Assembly: GCA_003537645.1 (NCBI GenBank)
Contig: DPRM01000130.1
Coordinates: 35,491-42,176 of the forward strand
DNA from: Prolixibacteraceae bacterium
GTDB taxonomy: Bacteria; Bacteroidota; Bacteroidia; Bacteroidales; Prolixibacteraceae
Length of the DNA stretch: 6,686 bases
Direction: 5' to 3'
Shown: one piece after another, positions 1-5,905 of the stretch
How the letters are laid out: each line of letters starts with the position of its first letter
How positions within the stretch are numbered: the stretch's first letter is position 1
Made by a program: the position numbers and the translations under genes
Notes under the pieces: generated by a model
Told to the model about the DNA's origin: nothing
What the model saw: only the letters and a program-made list of their open reading frames with translations
Database searches by the model: none

Positions 1-657
1 ATGTACTTTTTAGGAGGTTCCGATCCGTTTTCGCTCGAAGGCAACGCTGCCATTCCATTCGATACGGCTGTTTTGGGTGCGGATCATCTTTACAAAGGCT
101 TCGGAATTCCGTTCGATCCTGAAGGATTATTGAGCACCATTCCGGCGATTGTGACAGTAATAATTGGCTATTTGATTGGCGCAATCGTAAAAGACACCGA
201 AAAGAAATCGGTACCGAAAAAACTGGTTCTGTTTGGCGCTGCAGCCATCGTCGCGGGTTTGATCTGGGGAATGGTTTTCCCGATCAACAAACCGATTTGG
301 ACCAGTTCGTATGTTCTTTACACCGCCGGATGGGCCTGTCTGGTTTTGTCGTTGCTCATCTGGGTAATCGACCTGAAAGGCTTCACGAAATGGACATCTT
401 TCTTTGTCGTGTTCGGCATGAACCCGCTGTTCATTTTCGCTCTTTCCGGATTGTGGGCCAAAATTTTCGGGCGATTGATTCATTTTACCGATCCTGATGG
501 AAATGTCATTAGCGGATCAGGTAAACTTTACCGCGATGTTTTTCTGCCAATGGCCGGTGAACTCAATGGTTCGTTGCTGTTTGCCATTTCGCACGTGTTG
601 GTTTTCTGGCTGATTGGCTATGTGCTGTACAAAAAGAAGATTTTTATAAAAGTATAA
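1..657 (+). CDS. NagX/HGSNAT-like (DUF5009) polytopic membrane protein, C-terminal part
   Basis: This is the last 218 codons of an inner-membrane protein of the acyltransferase/transporter family that includes bacterial NagX and the C-terminal half of human heparan-alpha-glucosaminide N-acetyltransferase. Seen: the conserved DPEGLLSTIPAI segment (residues 39-50), which leads into a membrane helix (about 45-63); further hydrophobic helices at about 75-95, 103-124, 131-152 and 190-211; the loop NKPIWTSSYVLYTAG (96-110) between helices 2 and 3; and a lysine-rich cytoplasmic tail. Known of the family: full proteins are about 370-390 residues, and the histidine implicated in acetyl transfer lies in the N-terminal part. 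About 150-170 residues are therefore missing to the left, and the ATG at base 1 is an internal methionine. NagX relatives are proposed to bring N-acetylglucosamine across the inner membrane or to acetylate amino sugars. Which of these applies here cannot be told. Family assignment is firm, substrate is not. Confidence 0.85.
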   Translation: MYFLGGSDPFSLEGNAAIPFDTAVLGADHLYKGFGIPFDPEGLLSTIPAIVTVIIGYLIGAIVKDTEKKSVPKKLVLFGAAAIVAGLIWGMVFPINKPIWTSSYVLYTAGWACLVLSLLIWVIDLKGFTKWTSFFVVFGMNPLFIFALSGLWAKIFGRLIHFTDPDGNVISGSGKLYRDVFLPMAGELNGSLLFAISHVLVFWLIGYVLYKKKIFIKV

Positions 658-660
658 AAC

Positions 661-686
661 CAGTTGGCAGTCACAGTCCCAGTAGG
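661..686. repeat. Degenerate CAGT tandem repeat
   Basis: CAGT occurs four times, starting at 661, 668, 674 and 680 (spacing 7, 6, 6), giving units CAGTTGG, CAGTCA, CAGTCC and CAGTAGG. It starts four bases after the stop codon of the membrane protein. Similar degenerate CAGT strings occur between genes in other Bacteroidota genomes (recollection, not checked). No coding or terminator role is visible. Confidence 0.5.
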
Positions 687-728
687 CATCTTGGATATTG
701 AAATCAGAACGATAACTCATTAGTCAAA

Positions 729-750
729 GTGCCTTTAGGCGCGCAATATT
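729..750 (+). repeat. CCTTTAGG palindrome, copy 1
   Basis: GTGCCT and AGGCGC flank a TT centre and can pair over six positions (one G-T). The trailing CGCAATATT matches copy 2, so the repeated unit is longer than the hairpin: 18 of 22 positions match between 729-750 and 783-804. Confidence 0.7.
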
Positions 751-782
751 TATAGCAACGCAACGACAACACAAATAACAGC

Positions 783-804
783 GTGTCTTTAGGTACGCAA
801 CATT
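783..804 (+). repeat. CCTTTAGG palindrome, copy 2
   Basis: The half sites are GTGTCT and AGGTAC around TT, followed by GCAACATT. Compared with copy 1, C-to-T on the left and C-to-T and G-to-A on the right largely preserve pairing, some through G-T wobbles. This copy lies 12 bases upstream of the ATG at 816. Confidence 0.65.
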
Positions 805-880
805 AAATTAAGAAAATGCAATTAATTGAATCACAATATTTATTTGCCCAACTTCGACATCTGTCGGGCGAAAAGACAGG

Positions 881-902
881 TTTTGTCCCTTTAGGGACAA
901 AA
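881..902 (+). repeat. CCTTTAGG palindrome, copy 3 (perfect)
   Basis: TTTTGTCCCT at 881-890 and AGGGACAAAA at 893-902 form a perfect 10-base inverted repeat around a TT centre. It is the strongest member of the array. It lies inside the frame that opens at 816, where it would encode residues such as FVPLGTKG. Confidence 0.85.
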
Positions 903-937
903 GGTTCTTCCTTCATTCCTTTTTCTATAAATATTTC

Positions 938-951
938 ATCCCTAAAGGGAT
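938..951 (-). repeat. CCTTTAGG palindrome, copy 4 (inverted)
   Basis: ATCCCT and AGGGAT flank an AA centre in a perfect 6-base inverted repeat. The reverse complement has the TT centre of the other copies, so this unit lies in the opposite orientation. Confidence 0.75.
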
Positions 952-963
952 CACGGAAAATTT

Positions 964-976
964 ATCCCTTTAAGGT
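964..976 (+). repeat. CCTTTAGG palindrome, copy 5 (decayed)
   Basis: ATCCCTTTAAGGT keeps the left half of the copy 3/4 type but has AAGG in place of AGGG, leaving a CCTT/AAGG stem. Its right end overlaps the GTG at 975 that I prefer as the amidase start. Confidence 0.6.
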
Positions 977-3900
977 GCAGAAAATCAATAACCCCGGGTT
1001 TTTGCCGAAAATTGGATTGATATGTCTTTTCATATTTTTCGCTATTACTTCAGCGGATGCCGATAACCAGAAACGCCTTCAGAAAAAAGCAAACAAAGCC
1101 TCCACAGAATTTGCCCAAAAGGCTTCGGAAGGTTCGGTCTATAAATTTAAGTTCGATACCGTTATGGTCGATCAGCAAACGAAAAAGGTAAATCTGAAAA
1201 TGAAAGAAGGGTTTTCCTATTTCCCGTTCCGGCCTGAAAATACTACTGAATATTACAACTGGTACAAAGATTTACTCGGACGAAAATTCCGCAGTTATTC
1301 GGTTTCAATCGAGTCGATGGGGAAGGAAATCAGCGAGTTGATACCGAATTACTACCGCGATCAAACCGTTGCTGTCGATGCTTCGCGTTTGAGTCAACCT
1401 GCCAACCCGAAATTACCCATTGTGCGCAATATTTCAGGAGGAACGAATTTTACGGAAGGTTTGAGCAACCGGAACATCGCTTTGTGGCACAGTCATGGCT
1501 GGTACTACGAAAATACGCTCGACCGCTGGGAGTGGCAGCGCGCGCGCGTTTTCCTCACGGTTGAAGACATTTGGACGATGGATTTTGTGGTTCCGTACAT
1601 CACGCCGATGCTCGAAAATGCAGGCGCCCATGTGTTCCTTCCCCGCGAGCGCGACACCCAAAAACATGAAATGATTATTGATGCCGACAGTTCAACAAAA
1701 GGCTCGGTATATCAGGAAACCGGCGAACCTATTCAGGAAGGAAAAGAAAAAGGTTTTGGGCTGAAAGTGCCGTTTTTGGTGGAAGGTGAAAATCCGTTCC
1801 TGATGGGCGGAACCCGCCAGATGTTGGCAAAAAAAGCGGCTGATTCGCGTATCAGTTATCTTCCTGAAATTCCTGAAACTGGCGAATATGCGGTGTATGT
1901 TTCGTACCCGCAAAACGATGAAAATGTGACCGATGCGCATTATTCGGTGTGTCATTCAGGAGGAAAAACCGATTTTTTGGTGAACCAAACGATGGGTGGC
2001 GGAACGTGGATTTACCTTGGAACTTTCAGGTTTGAGAAAGGTGCAGATCGCGAAAATGCCCGTATTGAACTGACCAATGAATCAAACGAAACCGGCAAGT
2101 GGATTTCTGCCGATGCTGTGAAACTGGGCGGTGGAATGGGCAATGTTGTCAGGGGAAAGGCAGAGCAGCTTGAAAAAATCCGCCAAATCCGCGACGAGAA
2201 GGGCTTTGCGATGGATTCTGCGCTGTGGTTGCCTTTTTCGAGTAAACATCCTCGTTATCAGGAGGCATCGCGCTATTACCTGCAAACTGCCGGAATGCCC
2301 GATACTTTGGTTTATTTGCTGAATAAAACCAAATCGGATTATTCGAACCGGGGACAGGATGCCGCGCTTTACGCCAAACGCGAAAGTGGGAAGGACGATT
2401 ATAAAGATGATTACCAGAGCCGCGGCGAATGGGTGAATTACCTGATGGGTGCGCCAAACGGGCCAAAGGCAAATCCCGATGCGAAAGGGCTGGGCATTCC
2501 GATGGACATGGCGCTGGCTTTTCACACCGATGCAGGAACAACGCCCGACAGCACAATTATTGGCAGCCTGATGATTTACGATACGACTTATGGCCCGGAT
2601 ACTTTTGCCAATGGGCAGTCGCGCTGGGCCAGCCGCGATTTGACTGACATTCTGCAAACACAAATTGTTGGTGACCTCCAGAAACTCTATTTCCCGCAGT
2701 GGACGAGGCGCCCGATGTGGAACAAACAATATGCTGAAGCCGCCCGCCCCAAAGTTCCAACGGTTTTGTCGGAATTGCTTTCGCATCAGAATTTTGCTGA
2801 CATGGTTCAGGCATACGACCCGCGTTTTAAGTTTGATGTGAGCCGCGCTTATTATAAGGGAATCCTGAAGTTTCTGGCGTATCAGAATGGGCAGAAATAT
2901 GTGGTTCAGCCGTTGCCGGTCGATCATTTTCAGATGAGCCTCGAAGGAAAAAATATCCGCTTGTCGTGGCGTCCGGTGGCCGACGAACTGGAGCCAACAG
3001 CAATTGCCAGAACCTATAAAGTTTACACCCGCATTGAAAACGGTGGTTTCGACAATGGCCGGAAAGTAAACGAGCCAAGCCTGATTTTAACTGACTTAAA
3101 ACCGGGAGTTATTTATAGTTTCAAGGTTACAGCCATCAATGAGGGAGGCGAAAGTTTTCCTTCTGAAATACTGGCTTGCAGCCTGCCAACCGACGATAAA
3201 AAGCCTGTTTTAATTGTGAATGCTTTCGACCGTATTTGCGGACCGGCAGCTTTCGACAACGGCAAAGAAGCCGGTTTCAGGATGAGCGAAGATGAGGGCG
3301 TAGCCAACAAACGTGATTTGGGATACATTGGCGAACAATACGATTTCGACCGAAAATCGCTCTGGATTGATGATGATAATTCGGGTTTTGGCTCCAGTCA
3401 TGCCGATCAGGAAACGCGCATTGTTCAGGGAAATTCGTTCGATTATTCGCTGGTTCACGGGCAGGCTTTCCGCAACAATGGACTGGGTTTTATTTCGATG
3501 AGCGACGAAAGTTTCGTGCAGAAAAACCGGGGCAAAAACACATTCTCGGCGCTCGATATTATTTTCGGAGAAGAAAAAACCACCAGCCGGCTTTACGGAT
3601 TCAAGAAAAGGGATTTTACGATTTTTACTCCCGAAATGCGGCAAGCCATCATTGAATATACTTCCGGAGAACAGGCCAGGCTTTTCTTGTCGGGAGCCTA
3701 CATTGGAACCGATTTGGAACTTTGCGGCGACACGCTGGCCAGAAAATTTGCTGCCGATGTGCTGCATTTTACGCCAATGACCAACCATGCCAGCAAAAGC
3801 GGTTGTATTTATCCGGTGAATGCGGTGAGAGATCAATTTTCAGGAGAAATCAAATTTGTTCAGGAAAACCATCCGGCCATTTACAAGGTTGAATCGCCCG

Positions 3901-4115
3901 ATGCTATTGAGCCCAAAGGCAAAGATGCCAAAGTTTTGTTTCGCTATAAATTTGACAACAAAACCGCTGGAGTTTGTTTTGATGGAGATTACAAATCAGT
4001 AGTTCTTGGATTTCCGTTCGAAACCATCACCACCGAAAAAGAGCGGAATGAGTTGATAGGGCAGATTTTGAAATACTGGGCAGCCTCCCCCAACCCCTCC
4101 GAAGGAGGGGAGTAA
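975..4115 (+). CDS. Secreted Amidase_3-like N-acetylmuramoyl-L-alanine amidase with golvesin-like and FnIII domains ('xanthan lyase'-type)
   Basis: Residues are numbered from the ATG at 816. A Sec signal (about 54-82: lysines, hydrophobic core 66-78, A-x-A cut after A82) gives a periplasmic or exported protein. Four Amidase_3-type positions appear in order: H227 in HSHGW, E250 in TVED before a helix ending MLENAGA, H570 in AFHTDAG, and E653 in SELLSHQN; PRERD (276-280) matches the usual TR..D strand. These are the expected zinc ligands and catalytic glutamate. A golvesin C-terminal-like domain (about 335-440, ending WISADAVKLGG) is inserted between the first and second halves. An FnIII domain follows (about 698-787), then a roughly 300-residue domain (795-1090) with SGAYIGTD at 959-966, perhaps GATase1-like. 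The predicted reaction is cutting MurNAc from L-Ala in peptidoglycan. Start: the only upstream ATG (816) places 65 repeat-encoded residues before the signal, so GTG 975 (1046 residues) is preferred; TTG 1002 is an alternative. The last residues, SPNPSEGGE, are repeat-encoded. Confidence 0.75.
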   Translation: MQKINNPGFLPKIGLICLFIFFAITSADADNQKRLQKKANKASTEFAQKASEGSVYKFKFDTVMVDQQTKKVNLKMKEGFSYFPFRPENTTEYYNWYKDLLGRKFRSYSVSIESMGKEISELIPNYYRDQTVAVDASRLSQPANPKLPIVRNISGGTNFTEGLSNRNIALWHSHGWYYENTLDRWEWQRARVFLTVEDIWTMDFVVPYITPMLENAGAHVFLPRERDTQKHEMIIDADSSTKGSVYQETGEPIQEGKEKGFGLKVPFLVEGENPFLMGGTRQMLAKKAADSRISYLPEIPETGEYAVYVSYPQNDENVTDAHYSVCHSGGKTDFLVNQTMGGGTWIYLGTFRFEKGADRENARIELTNESNETGKWISADAVKLGGGMGNVVRGKAEQLEKIRQIRDEKGFAMDSALWLPFSSKHPRYQEASRYYLQTAGMPDTLVYLLNKTKSDYSNRGQDAALYAKRESGKDDYKDDYQSRGEWVNYLMGAPNGPKANPDAKGLGIPMDMALAFHTDAGTTPDSTIIGSLMIYDTTYGPDTFANGQSRWASRDLTDILQTQIVGDLQKLYFPQWTRRPMWNKQYAEAARPKVPTVLSELLSHQNFADMVQAYDPRFKFDVSRAYYKGILKFLAYQNGQKYVVQPLPVDHFQMSLEGKNIRLSWRPVADELEPTAIARTYKVYTRIENGGFDNGRKVNEPSLILTDLKPGVIYSFKVTAINEGGESFPSEILACSLPTDDKKPVLIVNAFDRICGPAAFDNGKEAGFRMSEDEGVANKRDLGYIGEQYDFDRKSLWIDDDNSGFGSSHADQETRIVQGNSFDYSLVHGQAFRNNGLGFISMSDESFVQKNRGKNTFSALDIIFGEEKTTSRLYGFKKRDFTIFTPEMRQAIIEYTSGEQARLFLSGAYIGTDLELCGDTLARKFAADVLHFTPMTNHASKSGCIYPVNAVRDQFSGEIKFVQENHPAIYKVESPDAIEPKGKDAKVLFRYKFDNKTAGVCFDGDYKSVVLGFPFETITTEKERNELIGQILKYWAASPNPSEGGE
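990..1000. repeat. AACCC/GGGTT short palindrome
   Basis: AACCC and GGGTT surround a single C. It lies in the n-region of the predicted signal peptide and resembles the ends of a common AACCC...GGGTT palindrome of Bacteroidota intergenic DNA. At five bases per arm this could be chance. Confidence 0.35.
4085..4112. repeat. CCCCTCC-GAA-GGAGGGG palindromic repeat at the end of the amidase gene
   Basis: CCCCTCC (4094-4100) and GGAGGGG (4104-4110) pair perfectly around a GAA loop. An upstream CTCCCC (4085-4090) could instead pair with GGGGAG (4107-4112). The unit supplies the last codons of the gene (PNPSEGGE) before the TAA at 4113. Strings of this kind are among the commonest dispersed repeats in Bacteroidota genomes (recollection). 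The bases after the hairpin are A-rich, not T-rich, so it is not a standard + strand terminator. Confidence 0.75.
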
Positions 4116-4117
4116 AA

Positions 4118-4130
4118 ACCGCGTAGCGGT
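4118..4130. repeat. ACCGC/GCGGT palindrome
   Basis: ACCGC (4118-4122) and GCGGT (4126-4130) pair around GTA, three bases after the amidase stop codon. It directly follows the CCCCTCC repeat, and the two may form one composite repeat. Confidence 0.55.
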
Positions 4131-4144
4131 GGTGAGTATTGTAG

Positions 4145-4164
4145 CCCAGGATTTTAATCCGGGG
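4145..4164. repeat. CCCAGGATT/AATCCGGGG palindrome
   Basis: CCCAGGATT (4145-4153) and AATCCGGGG (4156-4164) pair over eight of nine positions around a TT centre; the mismatch is A4148 against G4161. It resembles a GCCCAGG-type dispersed palindrome found in related genomes. Confidence 0.65.
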
Positions 4165-4187
4165 AAAATAGAAAGAAATAAAACAGA

Positions 4188-4235
4188 CCGTCCGCGCTAA
4201 AAAGCTGGGTAAAGCAAGATTCTTTATTCGGACGG
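4188..4235. repeat. CCGTCCG/CGGACGG long-loop inverted repeat
   Basis: CCGTCCG (4188-4194) is exactly complementary to CGGACGG (4229-4235), with 34 bases between. It may be the outer stem of a larger dispersed element. No coding content or transposase is present inside. Confidence 0.5.
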
Positions 4236-4271
4236 AATTATGAATGTATTGAAAAAGAAGCATATCCTTTG

Positions 4272-4292
4272 CCGTTCGGCTTTAGCCAACGG
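4272..4292. repeat. CCGTT-GGC/GCC-AACGG hairpin just before the glycosyltransferase
   Basis: CCGTT (4272-4276) pairs with AACGG (4288-4292), and GGC (4278-4280) pairs with GCC (4285-4287), leaving C4277 bulged and a TTTA loop. It ends two bases before the ATG at 4295. A hairpin there would hamper initiation at 4295, which supports the start at 4325. It resembles a GCCGTTGGCT-type repeat seen in Bacteroidota (recollection). Confidence 0.6.
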
Positions 4293-4324
4293 ACATGAAA
4301 ATAATGTTCAAATTAATTATAACA

Positions 4325-5776
4325 ATGAAAAAAATTACATGCTTTATCCCCTATGGAACGCAGGAAGAAACGCTGGCAACTGTTCAGGAATTAAGAAATT
4401 CGGACCTGGTTTCGCAGGTTTATGTGCTGTGCAATGCAGAGCAAAACTGCCTGATTGATGGTGCTGAAGTGCTGAAATCGGAACCAATGACCAGCGGAAA
4501 AACCATCCGCCGGATAGCTGCTTTGGCAAATACCCGTTACACGCTGATTTACACCCGTCAGAGTTCGTTGCAAATGGGACAAAAAGCGCTCGAACGCTTT
4601 GCACAGGTGGCAGACGATACCCAGAGCGGCATGGTTTATTCGAACTATCTGGCGGTTAAAAACGGGAAAGTTGAAAATAATCCTGTCATCGATTGCCAGG
4701 AAGGTAGCTTGCGCGACGATTTCAACTTTGGTTCGGTGTTGTTTTTCCGTACCGAAATCATGAAAAAAGCTGCCGGACAGGTTTCCGAAGATTTTGATTT
4801 TGCCGGATTGTATTCGCTTCGTCTGGGCGTTTCGCAGTATGCCGAATTGTTTCGTATTCCGGAGTATTTATACACCGAACATGAATCGGATTTGCGTAAA
4901 TCAGGTGAGAAAATCTTTGATTACGTTGACCCCAAAAATCGGGCTGTGCAGATTGAAATGGAAAAAGCCTGTACCCAACACCTGAAGAATGTGGGTGGCT
5001 ATCTCGAACCCGTTTTTACTCCCGTAAAATTTGATGAACAGGAATTTGCGATGGAAGCTTCGGTGATTATTCCGGTGAAGAACAGGGTGCGAACCATCGA
5101 AGATGCCATCAAATCGGTGTTGGCTCAAAAAGCTACTTTCAAATTTAACCTGATTATTGTTGACAATTATTCAACCGATGGAACGACTGAACTGATTCAG
5201 AAATATGCCGCCATCGATTCGCGGCTGGTTCACATTGTTCCTGAACGGAAAGACCTCGGAATTGGCGGTTGCTGGAACGAAGCGGCGAATAGCCCTCTCT
5301 GCGGAAAGTTCGCCATTCAGCTCGACAGCGACGATTTGTATTTCGATGAAACCACCGTTCAACAGGTAGTGGATGCCTTTTATGCGCAGAATTGTGCAAT
5401 GGTGGTTGGAACTTACCAGATGGTAAATTTTGCATTGGAAGAAATTCCTCCGGGAATCATTGATCACAAGGAATGGACACCTGAAAATGGCCGCAACAAT
5501 GCGCTCCGCATCAACGGATTGGGCGCACCACGGGCATTTTACACCCCGGTTTTACGCCGCATTCCGGTTCCAAATGTGAATTATGGCGAAGATTACGCGC
5601 TCGGATTGGCCATTTCGCGCCAGTACCAGATTGGCCGCATTTACAACCCGATTTACCTTTGCCGCCGCTGGGACGAAAATTCGGATGCTTCGTTGAGCAT
5701 CGAAGTAATGAACGCGCACAATTTGTACAAAGACCGCATTCGTACGATAGAGTTGAAGGCAAGGAAAAGGTTGTAA
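4325..5776 (+). CDS. Family 2 glycosyltransferase with two GT-A-like halves
   Basis: The 483-residue protein has no signal peptide or membrane segment and is expected in the cytoplasm. The C-terminal half (from about 243) is a canonical GT2 domain: ASVIIPVKNR (245-254), VDNYSTDGT (279-287), the metal- and nucleotide-binding D334-S-D-D337, the GED motif (421-423) that usually supplies the catalytic base, and a CRRW element at 446-449. The N-terminal half (about 1-240) also reads like a GT-A fold, starting KKITCFIPYGTQEET, but where an acidic DxD would be expected it has YTRQSSLQ (76-83), so it is probably non-catalytic. An EGSLRDDF motif (126-133) is its most distinctive segment. Start: ATG 4325 has an AT-rich leader and begins directly with the first beta strand. 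ATGs at 4295 and 4304 are in frame but add MKIMFKLIIT, whose first codons follow the hairpin at 4272-4292. Donor and acceptor are unknown; the neighbours hint at a cell-wall or surface glycan. Confidence 0.87.
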   Translation: MKKITCFIPYGTQEETLATVQELRNSDLVSQVYVLCNAEQNCLIDGAEVLKSEPMTSGKTIRRIAALANTRYTLIYTRQSSLQMGQKALERFAQVADDTQSGMVYSNYLAVKNGKVENNPVIDCQEGSLRDDFNFGSVLFFRTEIMKKAAGQVSEDFDFAGLYSLRLGVSQYAELFRIPEYLYTEHESDLRKSGEKIFDYVDPKNRAVQIEMEKACTQHLKNVGGYLEPVFTPVKFDEQEFAMEASVIIPVKNRVRTIEDAIKSVLAQKATFKFNLIIVDNYSTDGTTELIQKYAAIDSRLVHIVPERKDLGIGGCWNEAANSPLCGKFAIQLDSDDLYFDETTVQQVVDAFYAQNCAMVVGTYQMVNFALEEIPPGIIDHKEWTPENGRNNALRINGLGAPRAFYTPVLRRIPVPNVNYGEDYALGLAISRQYQIGRIYNPIYLCRRWDENSDASLSIEVMNAHNLYKDRIRTIELKARKRL

Positions 5777-5793
5777 AGAAGTTGTTTGTAATG

Positions 5794-5875
5794 ACGCTGT
5801 CAGGTCTGGCGACGTTGACAGGTCAAAAGGAGATTAGAACAATAACCTGTCAGCGTTTGAAAAACCTGACAGCGT
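5794..5875. repeat. Nested inverted repeat of four ACGCTGWCAGGT 12-mers
   Basis: The outer arms ACGCTGTCAGGT (5794-5805) and ACCTGACAGCGT (5864-5875) are perfect reverse complements. The inner arms ACGTTGACAGGT (5812-5823) and ACCTGTCAGCGT (5845-5856) pair at 11 of 12 positions plus one G-T. All four are variants of one 12-mer. At the variable middle base, T pairs with A in the outer stem and A with T in the inner stem. It fills most of the 129-base gap between the glycosyltransferase and the DUF4922 gene. No T tract follows, so it is not a standard terminator. Confidence 0.8.
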
Positions 5876-5905
5876 TAAAAAATAAGATTTGAAAAACAAT
5901 TCAAT

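Larger units (their letters stand above)
658..974. other. Repeat-filled intergenic region
   Basis: About 317 bases separate the membrane-protein stop from the preferred amidase start. The region holds the CAGT tandem repeat (661-686), five copies of a CCTTTAGG-centred palindrome (729-976) and a separate 5-base inverted repeat CGACA/TGTCG at 855-866. I see no clear Bacteroidota promoter (TTG around -33 with TAnnTTTG around -7), no intrinsic terminator with a T tract, and no convincing gene. An ATG at 816 opens a frame that joins the downstream gene, but the residues it adds are encoded by the palindromes and are not protein-like. Confidence 0.65.

Noticed and set aside
1..3. ATG at base 1 as a true gene start
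   Set aside because: The family needs about 150 more N-terminal residues including earlier membrane helices, so this methionine is internal and the gene continues to the left.
729..976. CRISPR array
   Set aside because: Copies have unequal spacing (54 to about 98 bases, then about 25), one is inverted, and the units are short palindromes with changing arms; no regular spacers.
2082..2927. Open frame of 281 codons on the - strand
   Set aside because: It lies entirely inside the amidase gene, whose motifs are clear on the + strand; its translation has low-complexity, shadow-like composition and no recognisable domain.
3210..3836. Open frame of 208 codons on the - strand
   Set aside because: It is antisense to the conserved C-terminal domain of the amidase protein and has no recognisable motif or leader.
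4094..4115. Intrinsic terminator after the amidase
   Set aside because: The hairpin is strong, but it lies within the coding frame and is followed by A-rich sequence, without a T tract on the + strand.
975..4115. True xanthan lyase (polysaccharide lyase family 8)
   Set aside because: No alpha/alpha-toroid lyase domain or its Asn-His-Tyr catalytic pattern is seen; the likeness to xanthan lyase is limited to the golvesin-like accessory domain.
4264..4272. Bacteroidota -7 promoter element TATCCTTTG
   Set aside because: The spacing differs by one base from TAnnTTTG and no convincing -33 TTG pairs with it; it also overlaps the hairpin repeat.
4240..4458. Small + strand frame of 72 codons before and within the glycosyltransferase
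   Set aside because: It reads through the 4272-4292 hairpin and then out of frame through the glycosyltransferase start.
5659..5892. Small + strand frame of 77 codons overlapping the glycosyltransferase end
   Set aside because: Its first half is an out-of-frame reading of the glycosyltransferase and its second half is the repeat at 5794-5875; not protein-like.
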